Assembly: GCA_006218065.1 (NCBI GenBank)
Contig: VBWE01000038.1
Coordinates: 1 to 49,294, forward strand
Source: Bacteroidota bacterium
Lineage (GTDB): Bacteria; Bacteroidota; Bacteroidia; Palsa-965
Length of the DNA: 49,294 nt
Reading direction: 5' to 3'
Shown here in pieces: positions 41,439 through 49,294 of this stretch. Position 1 is the first letter of the stretch. Every line of letters begins with the position of its first letter. The notes under the pieces are model-generated. The model ran no database searches and was not told the origin of the DNA. It was given only the letters and a program-made list of their open reading frames with translations. Both the position numbers and the translations under genes were made by a program.

Positions 41439-43634
41439 ATGAAATACAGCGCCAGAACTGCCATTTTCCTGCTCCTGGTCCTCTCCCGGGCGGCATTCGC
41501 ACAGCAAGCCAAAACAATCAGTCTCGAGGATGTCTGGGGACCGAAACCGGTTTTCAAGCCGGAAACAGTAGTGGGCATGAATTCGATGAACGACGGGATT
41601 CATTATTACGCCAAGACCGCGGAAGGGGACCTGGGCAAATACGAATACAAATCCGGCAAGATGGTCGGTACCATTTTCAAAGCGGGCGACCTGGTGGATA
41701 CCGACGGGACGAGGATAGACTATACGGAATTCACGCTGAGCCCGGAAGAAGGAAAAGTGATGTTCAGCACGCAGGTGGAACATATTTACCGTTATTCTAC
41801 CATCGAGTTCAATTACATTCTCGACCTGAAAACCAAACTGCTTTACCCGCTTTCCGCCAACGGCAAACAACGGCTTGCTGCTTTTTCTCCGGACGGGAAA
41901 AAAGCCGCTTTCGTGCGCGGCAACAATATTTTCACGGTCGACCTGAACAACTGGAAAGAGGAACAGGTTACAACCGACGGCGAGATGAACAAGATCATCA
42001 ACGGCGCTACCGACTGGGTTTACGAAGAAGAATTCACGCTCAAGACCGGCATTTCCTGGTCGCCCGACAGCCGGAAAATCGCCTTCTACCGTTTCGACGA
42101 GAGCCGTGTAAAAGAATTCGTCATGCCGATGTACGGCTCACTTTATCCTTCGGAGTACCGTTATAAGTATCCGAAAGCCGGGGAAGAAAATTCCGTCGTT
42201 TCGATTCATGTGTATGATCTCTCCACGAAGAAGACCACCACGGTGGATGCCGGCCCGGAAAAGGACCAGTATATCCCACGCGTCAAATGGACCAAAGACC
42301 CGAACCAGCTCAGCCTGTACCGCGTGAACCGTCTGCAAAACAAAGGGGAACTGCTCCTCGCCGATGCAACTACAGGACAATCGAAAGTGATTCTCACCGA
42401 AACAAGTCCGCAGTACATCGAAGTGTATGATCACCTTACTTTTCTTTCCGACGGAAAAACGTTCATCTGGAGCAGCGACCGCGACGGTGGTGTGCAGTTG
42501 TATCATTACGGGATCGACGGAAAACTTATCCGCCAGCTCACCCGGGGAAAATTCGAGGTGATCACCTATTACGGCTACGATGAAAAATCAAAAACGATCT
42601 TTTACCAGTCGAACGAAGAATCCGTCATCACGCGCACCGTGTACAGCATTAAGATCGACGGCAGTGACAAGAAAAAATTATCTCTGCGCAAAGGCACCAA
42701 CAGTGCGCAGTTCAGCACAGGCATGAAATATTTCATCAACACCTGGAGTGATGCGAATACGCCTGGGTATATATCCGTGCACGATGCCACGGGCAAGGAG
42801 ATCAAGATGCTGAAAGACAATGCAAAACTGCAGGGTCAGGCAAAGGAATACGGCTTTGTAAAAAAAGAATTCTTCACTTTTAAAAACCGCGCGGGAACCG
42901 AACTCAACGGCTGGATCATGAAACCCGGCATGTACAACCCGGACGATCCTACGGCAAAATACCCGGTACTCATGTTCGTTTACGGCGGCCCGGGACGCAA
43001 TACCGTTTCCGACGAATGGAGCCTCAGCAGCGATTTTTACTGGTACCAGATGCTTTGCCGGATGGGTTACGTGATTGTTTCGGTGGACAACCGCGGTACA
43101 GAGCACAACGGCAACGATTTCAAAAAATGCACGCACAAACAGATGGGCAAACTCGAAACGGAGGACCAGGTCGACGCTGCCAAATACCTCGGCACGCTTC
43201 CTTTTGTCGACAAGGATCATATCGGCATCTGGGGCTGGAGCTACGGCGGGTACATGAGTTCGATGTGCCTGATGAAAGGCGCCGACGTTTTCCGCATGGC
43301 GATGGCCATTGCCCCGGTTTCCAACTGGCGTTATTACGATTCGATTTATACCGAGCGGTATATGGGTATGCCGAAGGACAACGGATCGGGCTATGATGAT
43401 AATTCACCCACAGGCAATGTAAACGGCCTGCGCGGAAAATTTTTCCTGGCCCACGGTACCGGCGACGACAACGTACATTTCCAGAATTCGGTGGAACTGG
43501 TGAGCGCGCTTCAAAAAGCGAATAAGCAATTCGACTTTTACATGTACCCCGATAAAAATCACAGTATCCGCGGGGGAAACTCGAAGCTGCACCTGTACAC
43601 CAAGATGACGGACTTTATCCGGAAGAATCTTTAA
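41439..43634 (+). CDS. Dipeptidyl peptidase IV, S9 family
   Basis: 731 residues from the ATG at 41439; an ATG at 41391 would add 16 polar residues before the signal peptide (1-22, ending AAFA-Q). The N-terminal eight-bladed propeller (DPPIV_N) carries the DWVYEEEF motif near 195, the double-Glu that binds the substrate amino terminus. The alpha/beta hydrolase end has Ser601 in GWSYGG, Asp676 in GTGDDNVHF and His708 in DKNHSIRGG, a complete triad. It should release X-Pro or X-Ala dipeptides in the periplasm for the two peptide transporters downstream. Confidence 0.96.
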   Translation: MKYSARTAIFLLLVLSRAAFAQQAKTISLEDVWGPKPVFKPETVVGMNSMNDGIHYYAKTAEGDLGKYEYKSGKMVGTIFKAGDLVDTDGTRIDYTEFTLSPEEGKVMFSTQVEHIYRYSTIEFNYILDLKTKLLYPLSANGKQRLAAFSPDGKKAAFVRGNNIFTVDLNNWKEEQVTTDGEMNKIINGATDWVYEEEFTLKTGISWSPDSRKIAFYRFDESRVKEFVMPMYGSLYPSEYRYKYPKAGEENSVVSIHVYDLSTKKTTTVDAGPEKDQYIPRVKWTKDPNQLSLYRVNRLQNKGELLLADATTGQSKVILTETSPQYIEVYDHLTFLSDGKTFIWSSDRDGGVQLYHYGIDGKLIRQLTRGKFEVITYYGYDEKSKTIFYQSNEESVITRTVYSIKIDGSDKKKLSLRKGTNSAQFSTGMKYFINTWSDANTPGYISVHDATGKEIKMLKDNAKLQGQAKEYGFVKKEFFTFKNRAGTELNGWIMKPGMYNPDDPTAKYPVLMFVYGGPGRNTVSDEWSLSSDFYWYQMLCRMGYVIVSVDNRGTEHNGNDFKKCTHKQMGKLETEDQVDAAKYLGTLPFVDKDHIGIWGWSYGGYMSSMCLMKGADVFRMAMAIAPVSNWRYYDSIYTERYMGMPKDNGSGYDDNSPTGNVNGLRGKFFLAHGTGDDNVHFQNSVELVSALQKANKQFDFYMYPDKNHSIRGGNSKLHLYTKMTDFIRKNL

Positions 43635-43639
43635 CAAAA

Positions 43640-43724
43640 GTTCGGAGCGTTGAGCGCGCTTCGCTTGAGTCCGGAGCCTTTTATAGACATAAAGGCTCCG
43701 AACTCAAAGCTCCAAACTCCGAAC
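43640..43724. repeat. Intergenic word-built inverted repeat (CTCCGAA type)
   Basis: The left side starts GTTCGGAGCGTTGAGC and ends CCGGAGCCTTTTA; the right side starts TAAAGGCTCCGAACTCAAAG and ends CTCCAAACTCCGAAC. The central arms CGGAGCCTTT and AAAGGCTCCG are perfect over 10 bp. It starts 5 nt after the peptidase stop and could stop transcripts. Confidence 0.75.
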
Positions 43725-43773
43725 CCGTTTAAAACAAAAAACAATATCTTCGCAAACCAACAAAACTAAACCA

Positions 43774-45831
43774 ATGAGCGAACAACCGACGACGGCAAGG
43801 CATCCGAAGGGATTATACCTGCTTTTTGCCACCGAAATGTGGGAACGATTCAATTTTTACGGGATGCGTGCCATCCTTTCGCTGTTCCTTGTCAATGCGC
43901 TGGCCTATTCCGATGCCGAATCGTCCGTGATTTACGGCGGATTCCTCGGGTTGTGTTACCTGACCCCGATGCTTGGCGGTTTTGTAGCCGATAAATACCT
44001 CGGTAACCGTACCTGTATCCAGCTCGGCGGTTTAATGATGGGCGTAGGCCAGTTACTCCTGTTCTTCAGCGCCACAGTTTACGCGAGCAACGTGGAAACA
44101 GCGCGCATGATTCTCTGGACGGCGCTCGGTATTATCATTCTCGGTAACGGTTTTTTCAAACCGAACATTTCCTCGATGGTCGGCAGCCTCTACCCGAAAG
44201 GCGATTCCCGTCTCGACTCGGCCTTCACGATTTTCTACATGGGCATCAACCTCGGCGCATTCATCGGCATGAACATCTGCGCGATTGTGGGCGACGTGAA
44301 AGACAAATCAGGCATGCGCGACATCAGTGCATTCAAGTGGGGTTTCCTCGCCGCATCCATCGCCATGATTCTCGGGGTCGTTATTTTCCGACTCTGGAAA
44401 CACAAATACATCGTTACACCCGAAGGCAAAGCCATCGGCGCAAAGCCGAGCAAAGCCGGTGAAGACGGGCATATCGAACAGGCTAAGTTTACTTCTACGG
44501 CCGTGATGATGGCAGTAGGTTTTGCCGTCGGACTGATCTGTCTTTTCCATTTCGTATTCGGGCAGAACTGGATCTATGCATTTATCTACAGCAGCGGTCT
44601 TGCACTCGCCGGTCTCATCATGACGGACAAGTCGCTCACCAAAGTAGAACGCGACCGTATCCTCGTCATTTACATCATTGGATTTTTTGTCATCTTCTTC
44701 TGGGCTTGTTTCGAACAGGCCGGTTCATCGCTTACATTTATCGCCGACAAGCAAACCGATACCAATATACTGGGATGGCAAATGCCGCCGAGCCTGGTGC
44801 AGAACTTCAACTCGATTTTCGTAATTGCTTTGGCGCCGCTTTTCGGTATTCTCTGGATTGCGCTCAACAAACGTAAACTGGAACCGATCTCGCCGGTCAA
44901 GCAGGCTATCGGTTTGTTTATCCTCGCACTCGGTTATTTACTTATCGCTTCACAGGTAAAAGGCCTCGGTGGAACCAAACTCGGTGTGATCTGGCTCATC
45001 CTGATGTACTTTTTGCATACGATTGGTGAACTTTGTCTTTCCCCCATCGGTCTTTCGCTGGTATCGAAACTTGCGCCGGCGCGTTTTTCCTCGCTGCTCA
45101 TGGGCGTCTTCTTCCTTTCGAATGCTTCCGGTTACGCACTCGCCGGTACACTCGGCGCACTGTATCCGCCCGATGTAGCCGTAGAGAAGCAACTCGAGGC
45201 AAAAGAATTTACGTACCTCGTCGCTCCCGCGCATGACACTGTACCCGAAGTAAAAATGAATGTTAAAAACGACAGCGCTTTCTTCGTCAAAAATGTTGGT
45301 GAACCGTTAGACGTATTCAACAAAACGTTCGACCAGGTACTTCCTGCAGGCCAGAAAGATTCTGTACTTATGCTGAAGCCCGGCATCGCTTCCTGGACTT
45401 TCGATACCCTTTCTGTAAAAGACGAAAAAGGCAAAACGAAAATCGAACTCCGGGGCCTGAAAAATAATTTTGGCGCGACAACTGCCAGCATTCCGCTGTA
45501 CAAGTTCAAGCAGATTGCCAACGTATATTTCGAGAAAGTAAAAGGCGACAATGCCGCTGAGCAGGCCAATATCGATGCAAAATGGACTTCCTCTACCGAT
45601 GAGCGCCGCTCGCAATTCGGCTTTTCGTCCGACGGAAAAACATTCGTGGTTTGGGAAAAAGGTAAAATCACGCTCTGGAACCTCGATCCGCCGAAACCGA
45701 AATTCATGGGCTTCGAAATCCACAACCTCTACGAATTCTTTATGGTATTCGTTCTTCTTCCCGGCATAGCGGCATTGCTCCTGTTCCTGATCTCGCCCCT
45801 GCTGAAGAAAATGATGCACGGCGTTCGTTAA
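43774..45831 (+). CDS. POT/PTR family peptide transporter with a large extra domain
   Basis: 685 residues, an MFS proton-coupled di/tripeptide symporter. The POT signature EMWERFNFYGMRAIL (residues 21-35, ExxERF) and the second signature FTIFYMGINLGAFIG are intact. The core has about 13 helices. Unlike typical 450-500 residue POTs, about 180 non-membrane residues (about 465-643: EFTYLVAPAHDTVPEVKMNV onward, rich in strands) are inserted before the last helix. The insert should lie in the periplasm. The gene lies 139 nt after DPP IV and before the OPT gene. Confidence 0.93.
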   Translation: MSEQPTTARHPKGLYLLFATEMWERFNFYGMRAILSLFLVNALAYSDAESSVIYGGFLGLCYLTPMLGGFVADKYLGNRTCIQLGGLMMGVGQLLLFFSATVYASNVETARMILWTALGIIILGNGFFKPNISSMVGSLYPKGDSRLDSAFTIFYMGINLGAFIGMNICAIVGDVKDKSGMRDISAFKWGFLAASIAMILGVVIFRLWKHKYIVTPEGKAIGAKPSKAGEDGHIEQAKFTSTAVMMAVGFAVGLICLFHFVFGQNWIYAFIYSSGLALAGLIMTDKSLTKVERDRILVIYIIGFFVIFFWACFEQAGSSLTFIADKQTDTNILGWQMPPSLVQNFNSIFVIALAPLFGILWIALNKRKLEPISPVKQAIGLFILALGYLLIASQVKGLGGTKLGVIWLILMYFLHTIGELCLSPIGLSLVSKLAPARFSSLLMGVFFLSNASGYALAGTLGALYPPDVAVEKQLEAKEFTYLVAPAHDTVPEVKMNVKNDSAFFVKNVGEPLDVFNKTFDQVLPAGQKDSVLMLKPGIASWTFDTLSVKDEKGKTKIELRGLKNNFGATTASIPLYKFKQIANVYFEKVKGDNAAEQANIDAKWTSSTDERRSQFGFSSDGKTFVVWEKGKITLWNLDPPKPKFMGFEIHNLYEFFMVFVLLPGIAALLLFLISPLLKKMMHGVR

Positions 45832-45851
45832 AACAAGCATTACCGATTTGG

Positions 45852-45886
45852 AAAAGCGCCTTCCCCCGGAGGCGCTTTTTCTTTTC
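45852..45886 (+). terminator. Intrinsic terminator after the POT gene
   Basis: Arms AAAAGCGCCTTCC and GGAGGCGCTTTTT pair over 12 bp with one extra T, a 3-nt loop and TTTTTCTTTT behind. It separates the POT and OPT genes into different transcripts. Confidence 0.75.
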
Positions 45887-45924
45887 CATGATATTTCTTC
45901 GATATTTACCGAAAGCCTAAAAAC

Positions 45925-47976
45925 ATGTCAGAACAGAGCGAATTCAAACCCTACGTCGGCGACGATGTGAACATGCCGGAATTCACCTGGCGCGCTATTA
46001 TTTTCGGTTGCGTTTTCGGGGTGCTTTTCGGAGCGGCCAACGTGTACCTCGCACTCAATGCGGGACTCACCGTTTCGGCATCGATCCCGATCGCCGTGCT
46101 GGCCATCTCGCTCGGGCGGAAGTTTTTACGCACTTCCATCCTCGAAAACAATATCATACAAACCACCGGCTCCGCGGGCGAGTCGATCGCGTCGGGCGTT
46201 GTTTTTACGCTGCCCGCGTTCCTTTTCCTTTCGCCCGACAGCAACGGTGAAGTATATTTCAATTACTGGACGATCCTGGCCCTGGCCGTGATCGGCGGAT
46301 TGCTCGGCACGCTCATGATGATCCCTTTGCGCCGCTCACTCATCGTAAAAGAACACGCCACGCTTCCTTATCCCGAAGGCACAGCCTGCGCGCAGGTGCT
46401 CGTGGCCGGCGATAAAGGCGGAAGTTTTGCCAAAACGGCGTATATCGGTCTCGGTGTTGCTTTTGTATATGCCATCCTGCAGAAAGTATTCAACGTCATT
46501 TCCGATGTTCCCACCTGGCTGTCAGCGCAAACCAACAAGTTCTGGCCATCGGCGCGCATCGATGCCGAGATCACGCCGGAATACATGGGCGTGGGCTATA
46601 TCATCGGGCCGCGCATTTCCGGGCAGCTTGTCGCAGGTGGTGTGCTGGCCTGGCTGGCGCTGATCCCGCTGCTTTCTTTTCTCGTTCCCGCCGATGCGAT
46701 CGCGCTGCAACTGGTGAAACTCGGCCTGCTGAAAGACATCGCCATTGCCGGCGGAGGTTTCGGCTGGGACCCGGTTACGCATACGTTTGCCGATACCGCC
46801 GAAGCCGTTTACCGCGCATACGTGCGGCAGATCGGTGCGGGCGCTGTGGCTGCAGGCGGTTTCATCACGCTGATCAAAACACTGCCGACTATTATTTCCT
46901 CTTTCCGTGAAGGCCTCACGTCCATGCGCAACCCGCAGGCAGCCGATAGCGTGCGCAGAACACAACGCGACCTCTCGCTGAAAGTAACGCTGATCGGTTG
47001 TTTCGTACTCGTGCTCATCATGGGATTCCTGCCGGTTATTCCTTCGGCGGGCATCGGTGGAAAATTGCTGATCGGCGTACTCGTAATCGTCTTCGGTTTT
47101 TTCTTCGTTACCGTTTCGAGCCGCATCGTCGGTATAATCGGGTCGAGCAACAGCCCCGTTTCGGGCATGACCATCGCCACGATCATGGGAACTTCACTCG
47201 TGTTTATCGGCTTCGGTTTAAGCGGATCTTTTTACGAACCGATGGTCCTCGTAGTCGGCGGACTGATCTGCATCGCCGCGGCGAATGCCGGGAATACGTC
47301 GCAGGATCTGAAAACGGGTTTCCTGATCGGTGCAACGCCGCGCAGCCAGCAGCTCGCGCTTTTTATAGGTGCGATCGTTTCCACGCTGGTCATCGGTTTT
47401 GTGGTCAAACTGCTCGATACGCCGACCGCTGCGCAGGAAGCAGAAGGGATCAAACACGCCATCGGGACTACTTACAATGCTCCGCAGGGCACGCTGATGG
47501 CCACGCTTATAAAAGGACTGCTTTCATTTAACCTTGACTGGCAGTTTGTACTGGCGGGCGTGTTTCTCGCCGTTACGGTTGAACTCTGCGGTGTGAACTC
47601 ACTTTCTTTTGCTGTTGGCGCTTACCTCCCGCTTTCGACCACCCTGCCGATTTTTGCCGGCGGCTGTGTAAAAGGTGCAGTGGACTGGAGAGCGAAACGC
47701 AAAAAAGAAAAAACGGAAGACGCCGAACTGGGCAAAGGCAGTTTATTTGCCACCGGGCTGGTTGCGGGCGGGGCGCTCATGGGCGTGATCATCGCGATAC
47801 TTTCCGTATTCGAATCCACGAATAATTTCCTGCTGCAGCTCAGCATGGAAGAGTTCCTGAACAAAACACTCGGCTCTGGCGGTTATATGCTGCTGGGCGT
47901 TGTGTTCTTCGTGGGACTGGGTTATCTGCTGTATCGCATCGGCGTGAAGAAGGACCCGGAAAAGACCCAGCCCTGA
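45925..47976 (+). CDS. OPT family oligopeptide transporter
   Basis: 683 residues with about 14-16 helices. Family motifs include [21 protein letters not shown] near 33-53, TAGSAGESI-like [20 protein letters not shown] near 80-99, and [19 protein letters not shown] proteins import oligopeptides or metal chelates by proton symport. Being next to DPP IV and POT suggests peptide or peptide-metal uptake. A terminator precedes it, so it has its own promoter, not clearly identified. Confidence 0.93.
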   Translation: MSEQSEFKPYVGDDVNMPEFTWRAIIFGCVFGVLFGAANVYLALNAGLTVSASIPIAVLAISLGRKFLRTSILENNIIQTTGSAGESIASGVVFTLPAFLFLSPDSNGEVYFNYWTILALAVIGGLLGTLMMIPLRRSLIVKEHATLPYPEGTACAQVLVAGDKGGSFAKTAYIGLGVAFVYAILQKVFNVISDVPTWLSAQTNKFWPSARIDAEITPEYMGVGYIIGPRISGQLVAGGVLAWLALIPLLSFLVPADAIALQLVKLGLLKDIAIAGGGFGWDPVTHTFADTAEAVYRAYVRQIGAGAVAAGGFITLIKTLPTIISSFREGLTSMRNPQAADSVRRTQRDLSLKVTLIGCFVLVLIMGFLPVIPSAGIGGKLLIGVLVIVFGFFFVTVSSRIVGIIGSSNSPVSGMTIATIMGTSLVFIGFGLSGSFYEPMVLVVGGLICIAAANAGNTSQDLKTGFLIGATPRSQQLALFIGAIVSTLVIGFVVKLLDTPTAAQEAEGIKHAIGTTYNAPQGTLMATLIKGLLSFNLDWQFVLAGVFLAVTVELCGVNSLSFAVGAYLPLSTTLPIFAGGCVKGAVDWRAKRKKEKTEDAELGKGSLFATGLVAGGALMGVIIAILSVFESTNNFLLQLSMEEFLNKTLGSGGYMLLGVVFFVGLGYLLYRIGVKKDPEKTQP

Positions 47977-48010
47977 TTTTTTGTACCTTAGTAGTTCAAA
48001 TCATGAACCG

Positions 48011-48553
48011 ATGAAACGAGTATTGCTTATCGGAATATTGGCCACCGTTTTTTTGGGGACAACAAGTTTCCGCCCGAAAGGCGGGGACGCTTCCCCGATC
48101 AAATGGTACACGCTTGCCGAAGCCCAGAAGCTGAGCGAAACCAAGCCAAAGAAAATTTTCATGGACGTGTATACGAGCTGGTGCGGCTGGTGCAAGGTGA
48201 TGGACCAGAAAACTTTTTCGCACCCGGTGATCGCGGCGTATATGAACAAGCATTTCTATCCCGTGAAATTCGACGCGGAAACCCGCGATACGGTTTATTT
48301 CAACGGGCAGAAATTCATCAACGACGGACCACCGAACCGCGGCGCGCACCAATTTGCCAGTACGGTGCTGCAGGGCCGGCTCTCCTACCCGTCTTTCGTT
48401 TTCATCGACGAAACCCGGACGAACTTTACCATCATGCAGGGCTTCCAGGAAGCCAAAAACTTTGAGCCTTACCTGCATTATTACGCGGAAGACAAGAACA
48501 AAACGACCAGCTGGGACGATTTCCAGAAAACGTTTAAAGGCGAAGTCAAATAA
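48011..48553 (+). CDS. Exported thioredoxin-like protein
   Basis: 180 residues from the ATG at 48011. The signal peptide region is 1-24. A thioredoxin-fold domain carries the redox motif CGWC (Cys58, Cys61) in YTSWCGWCKVMDQKTFSHP, close to DUF255/thioredoxin_7 families that have an N-terminal VxWCGxC-type active site. The cis-Pro is in LSYPSFVFID. A periplasmic disulfide reductase role is likely; partners are not visible. The genes after it follow at 14 nt and 11 nt. Confidence 0.88.
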   Translation: MKRVLLIGILATVFLGTTSFRPKGGDASPIKWYTLAEAQKLSETKPKKIFMDVYTSWCGWCKVMDQKTFSHPVIAAYMNKHFYPVKFDAETRDTVYFNGQKFINDGPPNRGAHQFASTVLQGRLSYPSFVFIDETRTNFTIMQGFQEAKNFEPYLHYYAEDKNKTTSWDDFQKTFKGEVK

Positions 48554-48567
48554 TTTCTCCGGAATTT

Positions 48568-48978
48568 ATGGACGAGCATACTCACGAAACAGAAGGCCCT
48601 TCACTGAAAGAACGGATTGTCGCCGTTCTGCGCGCGAAAAACTTTTCCTACAGCGAGCTGGTCAATTATCTCGGCACGAGCGAAGAAGCGCTGGACCAGG
48701 CCCTCGCCGACAGCACCATCGAAATCCGCACGCTCGAGCAGATTTCAAAAGAACTGCGCATTCCGCTCTACAGCTTTTTCCGCGACCCGTCCCTGCTGGG
48801 CGGAGACGAGTCGGATGAACAGGCGTATTACAATGTCAATATCTGGGCGCCATCGGAAATCCAGTTGCTCACCGAAAACGATCGCCTGCGTAAAGAAATC
48901 GAGCAGCTTAAACTCGAACTGGCGAAAAAAGAACTGCTCATCCAGTCGATAGAAGAACAATTTAAAAACCGTAAATAA
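48568..48978 (+). CDS. Small HTH protein with C-terminal coiled coil
   Basis: 136 residues. The N-terminal 75 residues look like a Cro/C1-type helix-turn-helix (LKERIVAVLRAKNFSYSELV, LGTSEEALDQALADS, IEIRTLEQISKELRIPLYSF). A coiled coil follows (about 95-132, LLTENDRLRKEIEQLKLELA). Such proteins are probably dimeric DNA-binding regulators. It is co-directional with the thioredoxin-like and metal-binding lipoprotein genes. The target is unknown. Confidence 0.8.
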   Translation: MDEHTHETEGPSLKERIVAVLRAKNFSYSELVNYLGTSEEALDQALADSTIEIRTLEQISKELRIPLYSFFRDPSLLGGDESDEQAYYNVNIWAPSEIQLLTENDRLRKEIEQLKLELAKKELLIQSIEEQFKNRK

Positions 48979-48989
48979 TTTTTCCTGCC

Positions 48990-49223
48990 ATGAAAAAATC
49001 AACGCTCCTTTTCTCTTCCGTACTGCTGATCGCTGCACTCGCTTTTTCATCCTGCGGAGATGCCAAAAAACCTGATCCTGCTCCCGACAGCATGATGAAG
49101 AAAAATGACAGTACTGCGCAAGCTTCCGCTTACGTCTGCCCGATGGGACCGGAATGCGGCAAAGGAGATGCGCCGGGTAAATGCGCCGGCTGCGGGATGG
49201 ATCTTGTGGCCAGCAAGAAATAA
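48990..49223 (+). CDS. Heavy-metal-binding domain lipoprotein
   Basis: 77 residues. The lipobox ends FSSC with Cys22. The C-terminal domain YVCPMGPECG then GKCAGCGMDLV matches the heavy-metal-binding (HMBD) motif usually written YTCPMHPE...GxCPxCGM. Cys50, Cys56, Cys65 and Cys68 plus Met residues could bind copper or silver. The usual His of MHPE is Gly here. It is the last complete gene of the window. Confidence 0.9.
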   Translation: MKKSTLLFSSVLLIAALAFSSCGDAKKPDPAPDSMMKKNDSTAQASAYVCPMGPECGKGDAPGKCAGCGMDLVASKK

Positions 49224-49229
49224 ATATCA

Positions 49230-49294
49230 AATGACAAATTTCAAATGCAAAATATCAAAGGCTGATCACTTTAGCGTTTGACATTTGAAATTTG
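49230..49294. repeat. Intergenic word-built inverted repeat (AAATGACAAATTTC type), copy 2
   Basis: The left arm CAAATGACAAATTTCAAATG and the right arm TTTGACATTTGAAATTTG pair imperfectly; the middle has TGATCACTTTAGCG. It shares words with the element at 18071-18162 and is cut by the window end. Confidence 0.7.

Noticed and set aside
48003-48014. Three-codon upstream ORF (ATG AAC CGA TGA) overlapping the thioredoxin-like start
   Set aside because: Too short to judge; likely chance around the real ATG at 48011.

Overview
The window looks like chromosomal DNA of a Bacteroidota species, probably from the Chitinophagales/Sphingobacteriales side, and possibly from a metagenome. Four kinds of evidence support this. 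Several secreted proteins end in type IX secretion (T9SS) sorting domains, two of type A and one of type B. Eight start regions or RNA starts carry the Bacteroidota promoter box TAnnTTTG, and Shine-Dalgarno sites are not obvious. The dihydroorotase homologue is the degenerate kind seen in this phylum. There is also an XrtN-type exosortase with its VIT-domain partner. I saw no rRNA, tRNA, CRISPR array, integrase or transposase.

Layout. 1-1446 (-) is a 7TM-DISM receptor running into the start of a Bacteroidota-type PP2C/SpoIIE output module, cut by the left edge. Divergent from it are an ECF sigma factor, its RskA-like anti-sigma factor and two exported proteins (1569-4948, +). 5096-10911 (+) is a serine-synthesis block, serC and serA plus a DUF1015 protein, with a YhcG-type nuclease gene and a PH-like membrane protein interposed, followed by the PLP-homeostasis gene yggS. 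10993-14301 (-) is the exosortase XrtN and its VIT-domain substrate, the latter split by a -1 frameshift. 14302-14965 is a gene-free stretch full of consecutive inverted repeats. 14966-17836 is a large Asp-box beta-propeller protein. 17959-18047 is a candidate free-standing small RNA. 18246-21629 pairs a BatA/VWA membrane protein with a metal-ligand-less dihydroorotase. 21644-27627 (-) has a double D-Ala-D-Ala ligase with a damaged 3' end, a PASTA protein, a T9SS cargo protein and a ParE-type toxin-antitoxin pair. 27918-32393 (+) is a tightly overlapped surface-polysaccharide operon (Wzz-like, O-antigen ligase-like, FkbM methyltransferase, acyltransferase). 32627-35680 is an SBBP/SprB/T9SS type B adhesin-like protein interrupted by one amber codon. 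35691-41336 (-) holds a T9SS sialidase-like protein, a GlcD-type FAD oxidase, a GT87-type glycosyltransferase and a CxxCH protein. 41439-47976 (+) is a peptide-use cluster: dipeptidyl peptidase IV, a POT/PTR transporter and an OPT transporter. 48011-49223 has a thioredoxin-like protein, a small HTH/coiled-coil protein and a heavy-metal-binding lipoprotein.

The most unusual material is non-coding or broken. Several intergenic gaps hold long imperfect hairpins built from short near-repeated words, with different words at each site. The 14.3-15.0 kb gap carries a chain of separate inverted repeats just before a promoter. A near-perfect 31-bp palindrome occurs twice, in frame, inside the yhcG gene. 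A 76-nt RNA candidate has its own promoter and terminator. Three large genes carry lesions (slippery-site frameshift, microhomology deletion, amber stop). These could be real decay, recoding or assembly errors, and raw reads would decide.
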